Source: DASQHL01 sp963843685 (GTDB lineage Bacteria; Chloroflexota; Dehalococcoidia; DSTF01; JACRBR01). From it: a DNA stretch of 64,000 nt. The DNA lies in contig CAWJLO010000019.1 of NCBI GenBank assembly GCA_963843685.1, positions 62,001 through 126,000 on the forward strand, given 5' to 3'. Made by a program: the position numbers and the translations under genes. Below the pieces are notes generated by a model. That model saw nothing but the letters and a program-made list of their open reading frames with translations, was not told the DNA's origin and searched no databases. Positions within the stretch are counted from its first letter, which is position 1, and each line of letters opens with the position of its first letter. Positions 42,278-50,069 of this stretch are shown one piece after another.

Positions 42278-42907
42278 TCAGCGGAGTCCGCCACCCAGCC
42301 CGGCGGCGGCAAGGTACGACTGGTCGTTCAACAGCAGTAACGTCCCGCCGTCTTCCCCTATATCAAGCACAGTCCGCGACGCCAGTTCGTGCTTGATCCT
42401 CCGGAACTCCGCCAGCGGCAGCCCGATCGCCCGGCACACCAGCGCCCCGATGACGAAATTGTGGCTCACGGCCACCACCTCGCCCCCGGTGAGCGCGGCA
42501 CGCCAGCCTTGGACCGCCGCCCACGCCCGCTCCTGCACCTCGGCAAGCGTCTCACCCCCCGGCATGCGCGCCTCCGCCACCTCGCTCGAGACCCAGCGCC
42601 GCAGGAAATCCGGGTACCGCTCCCGCAGCTCCACACCCGTCAGGTGCTCCATCTCCCCCACGTCCATCTCGATCAGCGCAGTGTCCTCTTGCACCGCCAG
42701 GCCTGTGCTCCGCCCGATCGCCAGCGCCGTCTCCCGCGCCCGCGACAGCGGGCTCGTGTACAACGCGTCCGGCGCCGTCCGAAACGACGCGGCGACCGCC
42801 GCCGCTTGCGCCCTCCCTTGCTCGTTCAACGGCGCGTCGAACCGCCCGAGGGTCAGCCGCCCTTTGTTGTGGTCCGTCTCGCCGTGCCGGATGAGAATGA
42901 GCCGCAT
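42278..42907 (-). CDS. Histidine phosphatase (phosphoglycerate-mutase-like)
   Basis: 209 residues: LILIRHGETDHNKGRLT with the nucleophilic His, SPLSRARETALAIG (second Arg), the acid Glu in IEMDVGEMEHLTG and the second His in AVSHNFVIG. Cofactor-independent phosphatases of this group act on small phosphometabolites. Its ATG overlaps the preceding stop (TGATG). Confidence 0.9.
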   Translation of the reverse strand: MRLILIRHGETDHNKGRLTLGRFDAPLNEQGRAQAAAVAASFRTAPDALYTSPLSRARETALAIGRSTGLAVQEDTALIEMDVGEMEHLTGVELRERYPDFLRRWVSSEVAEARMPGGETLAEVQERAWAAVQGWRAALTGGEVVAVSHNFVIGALVCRAIGLPLAEFRRIKHELASRTVLDIGEDGGTLLLLNDQSYLAAAGLGGGLR

Positions 42908-43599
42908 CAGCCGGCAAACCGGCCGCGCTTCCGCCAGGCCTCCCGTGCCGGCGACGTCCCGCTCAACACGAGCTTCGTGCGGTGGATCCGAACCGGCACG
43001 CCAAACCCAAGCGCAGCCGCCACCTGGTCCGGCCGCCCCGATCCCGAGTTGTCGTTCTTCAACCGCATGTGCAACCGCACAGTCGCACCCTCGCGCCCCG
43101 TCACGCGCACGTCATCCACCAGCGCGCGGATGTCGTACTGGCGCACCTCGTCCTCGCGCATGTGCTGCCACGGTACGCTGTCCGCCGCCAGGAACTGCGC
43201 GATCGCCTCTTCTACCTCGATACCCTCGCCGGGCTCTACGTCGACGTCGTACTCCGCGAAACGCACTTCCGCCTGCAGCGCCGGCAGCCCCAGACCCACC
43301 TCCTCCACCGAGCGCACCGCCAGCGCCGGCGGCAGCTGGCGGGAGACCTGCTCCACCAATCGCCGCGGCGTCATCGGCTCCTCCAGGAAGACGTCCATCA
43401 GCTCGGCTTCGCTCGTCGTCCCCACCGCCAGCGGCGCCGCCAGCGAGATCTGCGCGTGCGGCGAGAACCCCTCCGAGTAGCTCACCGGGACGTCGGCACG
43501 CCGAAGAGCGCGCTCCCAGAACCGCATTTGGTCCAGGTGCGTGATGTACTTCATCTCGTCCCCGCGTGCGAACGTCACCCGCAGTCGCTGTACCTTCAT
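42907..43599 (-). CDS. DUF2344 / TIGR03936-family protein
   Basis: A 230-residue protein of the radical-SAM-linked family: QRLRVTFARGDEMKYITHLD, WERALRRADVPVSYSEGFSP, HAQISLAAPLAVGTTSEAEL, EPMTPRRLVEQVSRQLP and MRLKNDNSGSGRPDQV. In many genomes it is fused to or next to a TIGR03960 radical SAM protein and ribonuclease G/E genes; none is present here. The start is ATG 43599. Confidence 0.85.
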   Translation of the reverse strand: MKVQRLRVTFARGDEMKYITHLDQMRFWERALRRADVPVSYSEGFSPHAQISLAAPLAVGTTSEAELMDVFLEEPMTPRRLVEQVSRQLPPALAVRSVEEVGLGLPALQAEVRFAEYDVDVEPGEGIEVEEAIAQFLAADSVPWQHMREDEVRQYDIRALVDDVRVTGREGATVRLHMRLKNDNSGSGRPDQVAAALGFGVPVRIHRTKLVLSGTSPAREAWRKRGRFAG

Positions 43600-43618
43600 C
43601 GCCCCGCCTCCGCGTCGG

Positions 43619-44908
43619 TCAAAGCTTCGTGATGACGACGCTCTCGATCTTTACGCCCTTTACATCCGACACAGTCAGCTTGAAGCCGTCCTGCGTCACA
43701 GTTTCGCCCACGCGCGGAATATGGCCGAGCTGCTCCAGCACGAAACCAGCCACGGTCTCGTAATCGCCCTCCGGGATCTCGACCCCCAACTCTTCGCGCA
43801 CGTCGTAGATGCTCATCCCGCCGTCGACGCGTGTCGTGTGCTCGTCGATCGCCGAGAACTCCTCCACCGATTGCCCCAGCTCGTCCACAACCCGGCCCAC
43901 CATCTCCTCCAGCAGCAGCTCCAGCGTCACCACGCCCGCGACGCCCCCGTACTCGTCGACCACCACCGCCATCTGCTGCCGCTCCTCCTGCATCTGTCCG
44001 AGCAGCGCGCTCACCAGCTTCGTCTCGGGGATGAACGTCGCCGGCCGGATCAGGCTCTCGATGGGCGAGTCTTCGCGCACCTCTTGCTTCGCCAGCGCCC
44101 GCAGCACGTCCTTGATGCTCACTATCCCCACGACGTCGTCCACGTCCTCGTGGTATACGGGGAACCGCGAGTGAGGTGTCTCGTAGAACGTCTCGAAGAA
44201 CTCCCGTACTGTCTCGCTCTGCTCCAGCCACACCACGTCGGTTCGCGGGATCATGATCTCGTTCACCCGCCGGTCGTGGAAGTGGAACACCCGATCCAGC
44301 AACTCCGCCTCGCTGATCCCGACCGCCCCCTCCTCCGCGCCGATGTCGATCAGCATCCGCAGCTCGGCTTCGGTCACCGTGTGCGCCACTGCACCGCGGC
44401 CGAACAGGTTCGGGATCACCGCCAGCGCGTTGATCAGCGGCGTTGCGACCCGCACCAACAGCTCCACCGGCAGCGCCACCGCGAACGCCAGTCGCTCCGG
44501 CGTGCGCGCCGCCATCACCTTCGGCGTGTACTCGCCGAACTCCGCCGCGATCAACGGGATCGCGATCAGGCTCGCCAGGTACCCCCACTTGCCGAAGCTG
44601 TCGACGGCGATCACTGTGCCGGCCGTCGACGCCAGGAAGATCGAGAGGTTCTGCAGGATCACCACGACGCCGAAGTAGCGCTCCTGCGACGCCTTCAACC
44701 GCGCTAGCGCCTTCGCCGAGCGCTGCCCTTCCTCCGCCGCCGCCCGCACCTTCAACCGGCTCGACGCCACCACCGCGATCTCGATCGCGTTGACAGCCGC
44801 ATACCCGCACAGCCCACCCACGAACAGGACGATGGCCAGCGGTGTCGGAATGGAGAGAGAGGCGCCCTCGGCCAGGAGCGGACCGGAGAGCGGGAGGCTA
44901 TCTAACAT
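43619..44908 (-). CDS. CNNM/CorC-type CBS-domain membrane protein
   Basis: 429 residues: a DUF21 transmembrane domain (1-180, three to four helices, AVNAIEIAVVASSRLKVRAA), paired CBS domains (about 205-325, VNEIMIPRTDVVWL, SRFPVYHEDVDDVVGIVSI, MAVVVDEYGGVAGVVTLE) and a C-terminal CorC_HlyC domain (VDGGMSIYDVREELGVEIP). The family is linked to Mg2+/Co2+ efflux and is often mis-called hemolysin. I start at ATG 44908 (MLDSLPLSG). Confidence 0.9.
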   Translation of the reverse strand: MLDSLPLSGPLLAEGASLSIPTPLAIVLFVGGLCGYAAVNAIEIAVVASSRLKVRAAAEEGQRSAKALARLKASQERYFGVVVILQNLSIFLASTAGTVIAVDSFGKWGYLASLIAIPLIAAEFGEYTPKVMAARTPERLAFAVALPVELLVRVATPLINALAVIPNLFGRGAVAHTVTEAELRMLIDIGAEEGAVGISEAELLDRVFHFHDRRVNEIMIPRTDVVWLEQSETVREFFETFYETPHSRFPVYHEDVDDVVGIVSIKDVLRALAKQEVREDSPIESLIRPATFIPETKLVSALLGQMQEERQQMAVVVDEYGGVAGVVTLELLLEEMVGRVVDELGQSVEEFSAIDEHTTRVDGGMSIYDVREELGVEIPEGDYETVAGFVLEQLGHIPRVGETVTQDGFKLTVSDVKGVKIESVVITKL

Positions 44909-44998
44909 GCAGCAGGAGCGGACTCGGGCCGCGTGGCCGGAACGCACGGCGCCCCGGTGCCGCCATCATAGCGCAACGGCTGGAGCCCGATTCGATGC

Positions 44999-45613
44999 TC
45001 AGTGGCTGTGCGCGAGAGACTCGTGCGTCTCGCCGGGCTCGGATTCTTCGCCGTCGTCCGAGAGCGCGCACTCTTCGAGTGTCCGGATCGCCCGCTCGCA
45101 CCAGTCGATGTACGCCTTGCGATGCGCGACCGCCATCTCCAGCGTCAGCGTCCAGAACAACGCCTGCCGCTGCATCCCCTTATGCTCGAGCGCTCCTTCT
45201 CGGATGCGTCCGCGCAGCACCGTCTCCGAGAAGGCCAGCAGCTTCTGGTGCTCCTCCATCTGCCGCCGCAGAACGATGAGGAGATCCTCCAGCGGCACCT
45301 CCGTCCCGAAGAACACCTTGATCATGAACGGGTCGCGCAGCCCGGTCGGCGGCGGCGTCTCGCGCACCCAGCGTAGGAACTCCTCCCGACCGGCCTTCGT
45401 GATCTCGTAGATCTTTCGGTTCGGTCGGTTCTCCTGGATCTCGACGTGCTTGTCGACGAACCCGCTGTCTTCCAGGTACTTGAGCGTCGGGTAGATCTGA
45501 CTCAGCTCGGCGTTCCAGAAGTGTTGGACCGACGAGTCGAAGAACTGCTTCACCTCGTACCCGCTCATCGGGTGGACACCGAGGATCCCAAGCAGCGCGT
45601 GCTTCAGCGACAA
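44999..45613 (-). CDS. PadR-family transcriptional regulator
   Basis: 204 residues. The N-terminal winged helix is LKHALLGILGVHPMSGYEVK, AELSQIYPTLKYLEDSGFV and NRPNRKIYEITKAGREEF; the C-terminal Vir-type helical domain (85-185, LLIVLRRQMEEHQKLL) matches PadR subfamily 1. It starts at TTG 45613, behind GAGGT. A perfect 10-bp inverted repeat in the promoter region upstream (45862-45902) is a candidate operator. The effector is unknown, possibly a phenolic or other hydrophobic compound. Confidence 0.9.
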   Translation of the reverse strand: MSLKHALLGILGVHPMSGYEVKQFFDSSVQHFWNAELSQIYPTLKYLEDSGFVDKHVEIQENRPNRKIYEITKAGREEFLRWVRETPPPTGLRDPFMIKVFFGTEVPLEDLLIVLRRQMEEHQKLLAFSETVLRGRIREGALEHKGMQRQALFWTLTLEMAVAHRKAYIDWCERAIRTLEECALSDDGEESEPGETHESLAHSH

Positions 45614-45647
45614 ATCACTACCTCGTGCGTGGGCGCCGGTCCGCGCC

Positions 45648-45851
45648 TTAGATCCAGGGCGTGTGCGCGCCCGTCAGCGTGCGCGGCCCGCTCGGCCGCT
45701 GCGGCGGCGGCATCTTGCGCGCGTTGTCTCGCTCGATCCGGCGCTCGTCCAGCAGGCGCGAGGACCGCAAGCGTCGGTCCGCCTGCGCGTCCTGCCCCGC
45801 GCGAATCGCCCGGTACACGTCAAATGCGGCATATCCAGCCAGGTCCAACAT
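45648..45851 (-). CDS. Small hypothetical basic protein
   Basis: 67 residues, MLDLAGYAAFDVYRAIRAG then strongly charged (RRLRSSRLLDERRIERDNAR) with a Pro-rich end. I do not recognise it. ATG 45851 follows GGAGGCTGTC, a strong ribosome site, and the promoter/operator region lies directly upstream. It is followed by padR after 34 nt, so the pair is likely the start of the minus-strand operon. Confidence 0.6.
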   Translation of the reverse strand: MLDLAGYAAFDVYRAIRAGQDAQADRRLRSSRLLDERRIERDNARKMPPPQRPSGPRTLTGAHTPWI

Positions 45852-45861
45852 GACAGCCTCC

Positions 45862-45935
45862 GTGTCGATACCCCCTCACGTCCGTGTTCTATGTATCGAC
45901 ACCTATATATAAATCCTGATATACCCTGTCCGCAA
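45862..45935 (-). promoter_or_regulatory. Promoter with perfect inverted repeat, probable PadR operator
   Basis: On the minus strand TTGCGG (45930-45935), 17-nt spacer, TTATAT (45907-45912). Immediately downstream a perfect inverted repeat GTGTCGATAC (45862-45871) / GTATCGACAC (45893-45902) has arms 21 nt apart. Repression by the PadR protein encoded just downstream is the obvious inference. Confidence 0.7.
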
Positions 45936-46078
45936 GGATTATTTAGTTCTTCCCAAAATGTTTAACCCCCTGGTAACATCCCGAATCTGCGCGGGCCGCC
46001 TTCACCTTGCCCCACCCCTACCCTCCCGCCACAATCCCCCCGCACGCAACCACCAGCGACCAGCCAGCGAGGCTCCCG

Positions 46079-47245
46079 ATGAAGATCCACGAGTTCCAGG
46101 CAAAGCAGATTCTCGCCGGCTTCGGCGTTGCCGTCCCGAAGGGACGCGTGGCCACATCCCCGGACGACGCGAAGGCCGCCGCGGCCGAGCTTGGCGGCAA
46201 AGTGGTGGTGAAGGCGCAGATCCACGCCGGCGGCCGCGGCAAGGGCGGCGGCGTCAAGCTGGCGAACTCCCCCGACGAGGCCGCCCAGGTCTTCTCGCAG
46301 ATCCTCGGTATGCAGCTCGTCACCCACCAGACCGGCCCGCAGGGCCAGAAGGTGAAGACCGTCCTCGTCGAGGAGCAGATGCCCATCGAGCGCGAGCTCT
46401 ACCTCGCCGTCCTCATCGACGGCGCAGCCGGCCGCCCGGTGATGATGGCGAGCGCCGCCGGCGGCATGGAGATCGAGGAGGTCGCCGCAAAGACCCCGGA
46501 AGCCATCTTCCGCGTCTCCATCGATCCCGTCACCGGCTTCCAGCCCCACCTCGCCCGCGAGCTCTGCTTTTCGCTCGGCCTCACCGGCGACCTCATGAAG
46601 CCCGCCACGCAGCTCATGACCGCGCTCTACGACGCCTTCGTCGCCAAGGACGCGTCCCTCGCCGAGATCAACCCGCTCGTCGTCACGAAGGACGGCCGCG
46701 TCCTCGCCCTCGACGCCAAGATGAACTTCGACGACAACGCCCTCTTCCGCCACAAGGACGTCGAGGCCCTCCGCGACAAGGACGAGGAGGACCCTAGCGA
46801 GGTCGAGGCGTCCGAAAAGGGCATCAGCAACTTCATCAAGCTCGATGGCAACATCGGCTGCCTCGTCAACGGCGCCGGCCTCGCCATGGCCACCATGGAT
46901 TCCATCAAGTTCGCCGGCGGCGAGCCCGCCAACTTCCTCGACATCGCCACCGCCAACGATGTCGACAAGGTGGTTGACGCGCTCCTCATCATCTCGCGAG
47001 ACCCCGACGTGAAGGCCATCCTCGTCAACATCTTCGGCGGCATGGCCCGCGTCGACATCATCGCCCAGGGCATCATCAACGCCCAGAAGAAGATGGCGAA
47101 GACCGTCCCCGTCGTCGCTCGCCTCGCCGGCACCAACGTCGAGGAGGGCGAGCGCCTGATCAAGGAGTCCGGCCTCCCCGTCATTCGCGCTGAAGAGCTC
47201 GGCGAAGCCGCGCGCAAAGCCGTCGAAGCCGCGAACGCCGCCTGA
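46079..47245 (+). CDS. sucC: Succinate-CoA ligase (ADP-forming) subunit beta
   Basis: An ATP-grasp subunit of 388 residues: MKIHEFQAKQILAGFGVAVP, VVVKAQIHAGGRGKGGGVKL, LAVLIDGAAGRPVMMASAAG, LAEINPLVVTKDG (Mg2+ ligands), DGNIGCLVNGAGLAMATMD and VNIFGGMARVDIIAQGI (CoA-ligase domain phosphate loop). It works with SucD in the TCA cycle. ATG 46079 follows GCGAGGCTCCC. The upstream 150 nt are rich in family 4 repeats. Confidence 0.97.
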   Translation: MKIHEFQAKQILAGFGVAVPKGRVATSPDDAKAAAAELGGKVVVKAQIHAGGRGKGGGVKLANSPDEAAQVFSQILGMQLVTHQTGPQGQKVKTVLVEEQMPIERELYLAVLIDGAAGRPVMMASAAGGMEIEEVAAKTPEAIFRVSIDPVTGFQPHLARELCFSLGLTGDLMKPATQLMTALYDAFVAKDASLAEINPLVVTKDGRVLALDAKMNFDDNALFRHKDVEALRDKDEEDPSEVEASEKGISNFIKLDGNIGCLVNGAGLAMATMDSIKFAGGEPANFLDIATANDVDKVVDALLIISRDPDVKAILVNIFGGMARVDIIAQGIINAQKKMAKTVPVVARLAGTNVEEGERLIKESGLPVIRAEELGEAARKAVEAANAA

Positions 47246-47252
47246 GCGGCAT

Positions 47253-47639
47253 ATGACCGCCGACGAAGTCCGCGCCGCCGTCGCCGCCTACTACGCCGCC
47301 GTCAGCGATCGCGACATCGACGCCGCCGTCGCCATGTTCGCCCCCGACGCGAAGATGCTCGACCCGGTCGGCGCCCCGCCGGCCGTCGACGCCGAACAGC
47401 GCCGCCAGCGCTACGCCGGCATCACCGCCACCTTCGACACCTTCGCGATCCAACCGTCGTTCGTAGCCGTGTGCGGCGCAGACGCCGCCGCCCGCTGGAC
47501 CGCATCCGGCACGGCGAAGAACGGCAAGCAAGTGGCCTTCGACGGCATCAGCACCTTCACATTCGACGCCGCCGGCAAGATCGCCGCCATGTCCGCCTAC
47601 TGGGAGCCCGCCGCCATCATCGCCGCCATGCAGCCCTGA
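47253..47639 (+). CDS. SnoaL/NTF2-like protein between sucC and sucD
   Basis: 128 residues of the SnoaL/ketosteroid-isomerase NTF2-like fold: AAVAAYYAAVSDRDIDAAVA then MFAPDAKMLDPVG, TFDTFAIQP, AARWTASGTAKNGKQVAFDG and TFDAAGKIAAMSAYWE. ATG 47253 is 7 nt after sucC, so it is co-transcribed. Small NTF2-like proteins may be isomerases, hydrolases or binding proteins; nothing identifies the ligand. Its insertion between two subunit genes is unusual. Confidence 0.85.
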   Translation: MTADEVRAAVAAYYAAVSDRDIDAAVAMFAPDAKMLDPVGAPPAVDAEQRRQRYAGITATFDTFAIQPSFVAVCGADAAARWTASGTAKNGKQVAFDGISTFTFDAAGKIAAMSAYWEPAAIIAAMQP

Positions 47640-47727
47640 CGAGCGGGAACCCCGGGCAACGAAGAGCTGCCTCCACGGTCTGGGTTCTAGGTTCTCCTGC
47701 TGCTACGATCCCTCGGGCAATCCCCCC

Positions 47728-47760
47728 GACGACTGACGACCGACGACCGGAGACCAACGA
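47728..47760. repeat. CGACGACC-type repeat (family 3) before sucD
   Basis: CGACGACTGACGACCGACGA then CCGGAGACCAACGA runs to the base before the sucD ATG (47762). Only AACGAA separates it, so the repeat occupies the ribosome-binding region; no clear Shine-Dalgarno is present. Confidence 0.65.
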
Positions 47761-47761
47761 A

Positions 47762-48649
47762 ATGAGCGTCCTCGTAAACAGCGAAACCCGCGTCCTCGTC
47801 CAGGGCATCACCGGCAAAGAGGGCAGCTCACAGACCCAGCGCTGCATCGATTACGGCACGAAGGTCGTCGCTGGCGTCACCCCGGGCCGCGGCGGTGAGA
47901 AGACCGAGCACGGCGTCCCCATTTTCAACCGTGTCTCGCACGCTGTGAAGGAGACCGGCGCCGACTGCTCGCTGATCTTCGTCCCGCCGCCCTTCGCCGC
48001 AGACGCCATCCTCGAGGCCGCCGAAGCCGGCATCCCCCTCGTCGTCTGCATCACGGAAGGCATCCCCACGCTCGATATGGTGAAGGTGAAGCGCGCCCTC
48101 GCCGGCGGCCCCACGCGCCTCATCGGCCCCAACTGCCCCGGCGTCATCACCGCCGGCGAGTGCCGCGTCGGCATCATGCCCGGCCACGTCTTCACCCCCG
48201 GCAACGTCGGTGTCGTCTCTCGCAGCGGCACCCTCGTCTACGAGGCCGTCGACCAGCTCACCCGCCGCGGCATCGGCCAGTCCACCTGCATCGGCGTCGG
48301 CGGCGACCCCATCATCGGCACCGTGCAGCGCGAGGCGCTCGAGCTCCTCAGCAACGACCCCGACACCGCCGCCATCGTCCTCATCGGCGAGATCGGCGGC
48401 AGCGCCGAACAGGAAGCCGCTGACTACATCAAGAAGAGCGTCACCAAGCCCGTCATCTCGTTCATCGCCGGCTCCACCGCGCCCGCCGGCCGCCGCATGG
48501 GCCATGCCGGCGCCATCATCTCCGGCGACAGCGGCACGGCCACCGCGAAGAAAGCCGCCCTCGCCGCCGCCGGCGTCACCGTCGTCGACTGGCCCGCCGA
48601 GATCGGCGCCACCACCGAGCGCGTCCTCCGCGACCGCGGCCTCCTGTAG
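47762..48649 (+). CDS. sucD: Succinate-CoA ligase subunit alpha
   Basis: 295 residues: VLVQGITGKEGSSQTQRCID (CoA-binding Rossmann), AGVTPGRGGEKTEHGVPIFN, VCITEGIPTLDMVKVKRAL, LIGPNCPGVITAGECRVGIM, LIGEIGGSAEQEAADYI and the phosphohistidine segment GRRMGHAGAIISGDSGTA. It is the partner of SucC, separated from it by the SnoaL-like gene and a repeat. Confidence 0.97.
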   Translation: MSVLVNSETRVLVQGITGKEGSSQTQRCIDYGTKVVAGVTPGRGGEKTEHGVPIFNRVSHAVKETGADCSLIFVPPPFAADAILEAAEAGIPLVVCITEGIPTLDMVKVKRALAGGPTRLIGPNCPGVITAGECRVGIMPGHVFTPGNVGVVSRSGTLVYEAVDQLTRRGIGQSTCIGVGGDPIIGTVQREALELLSNDPDTAAIVLIGEIGGSAEQEAADYIKKSVTKPVISFIAGSTAPAGRRMGHAGAIISGDSGTATAKKAALAAAGVTVVDWPAEIGATTERVLRDRGLL

Positions 48650-48686
48650 CCGTGTACGCCCCGGCGCCGGCTCCGGCCGAGCGCTG

Positions 48687-49554
48687 ATGCCACTCCTCGC
48701 CGTCGGACTGCTGCTCGCCGCCGCCGTCGGCCACGCGACGTGGAACTACGCTGCCAAGGGCGCCACCGGCAACGCCACACTGATCTTCTCCTTCACTCTC
48801 GTCTCCGAAGTCCTCTACCTCCCCCTCGCCATCGCCGCCGTCGTCTGGACCGGCTGGTCCGACATCGGACCAGAGCTCCTGCTCTTTGCCCTCGTCTCCG
48901 GCGCCCTGCACGCCGGCTACTTCTTCCTCCTCAACGAGGGCTACGCTGTTCGGCGACCTCTCCATCGTCTACCCGCTCGCCCGCGGCACCGGCCCCGCCC
49001 TCTCCGTCGTCGGCGCCATCCTCATCTTCGGCGAGCGCCCCTCCCCCCTCGCCCTCGCCGGCGCCGCGCTCGTTGTCGCCGGCATCGTCGTCATGACGTG
49101 GACCCCACGCCACCGCGCGAGCGCCGAGCTCACTCGCTCCATCGCCTTCGCCCTCGCGACCGGCGTCGCCATCGCCGCCTACACGCTCTGGGACAACAAG
49201 GGCGTGACCGTCGTCACGCCCGTCCTCTACTCCTGGTGCACCGAGTTCTTCCAGCTCGCGATCTTCGCGCCTATCGTCCTCGGCTCGACCGCGCGCCGCG
49301 CCGACGTCGCCCTGATCTTCCGCGAGCAGCGCCTCCCGACGCTCGTCATCGCCGTCCTCAGCCCCGGCGCCTACATCCTCGTCCTCATCGCCCTCACCCT
49401 CGCACCCGTCAGCTACGTCGCCCCCGCCCGCGAGATCAGCATCCTCTTCGCCGCTATCCTCGGCCTCCGCCTGCTCAACGAGTCCGACCCCGCCCGACGC
49501 CTTGCCGGCGCCACCGCCATCGTCGCCGGCGTCGCCGCCCTCGCCATCGGCTGA
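48687..49554 (+). CDS. EamA/DMT-family transporter, one frameshift
   Basis: Ten-helix drug/metabolite transporter made of two EamA repeats. Repeat one begins MPLLAVGLLLAAAVGHATWN and reads to YFFLLNEGYA; one extra base near 48946-48951 then breaks the frame. The continuation, FGDLSIVYPLARGTGPALSV, carries the highly conserved GDLS-YP-ARG signature, followed by repeat two (LTRSIAFALATGVAIAAYTL) and the stop at 49554. The corrected length is about 288 residues. The substrate is unknown. Confidence 0.88.
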
Positions 49555-50069
49555 TCCGGCCGCTCGTAACCTCCAGCCCTCCCCCGGTGTACAACCGAGA
49601 CGTCCTTTGCGGCGTCGCCTCCACGCCGGAATTCGACAGCTTCAACGGCTACATCATGGACATCGTCCGCCCAGACTCTCGTCGCTCCGGAGGCGATCGC
49701 GGTGCCATCACCTTCCTCCACGGCACGCCCGGCGCCGAAACCGCCAACACCCTCCAGCCTCTCAATCGGCGGCTCCTTCGATCTCAAGCTCCTCTGACGC
49801 TGCAACACCCACCGGCCAATCCTCGGCTCGCCTGCCATCGAAGCCTGGTCGTCAATCCAAAGCCAATCATTAGATTCCCGTAACCAACTCGAAACACGTC
49901 GGTCATCTCCTGTTCATCGCCGCGACACGCATGTGCAACTTCCAACCGGCAACATGCACGCGACGTCGGGAATTCCCAATCCCTTGGTGACCAATACGGC
50001 TCGGCCGGTCTTCGGGTTGGCTGTGTAGCGGGCATCGGCGTGCGTCGGCGCTCGAGAGGAGAGACAGCT
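49555..50069. other. 515-nt region without a supported gene
   Basis: Short ORFs on both strands lack starts or family-like sequence. GC content falls toward amt (49800-49960 is the AT-richest part), consistent with a promoter area, but I could not find convincing -35/-10 or sigma-54 boxes. It might hold a decayed gene. Confidence 0.4.
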
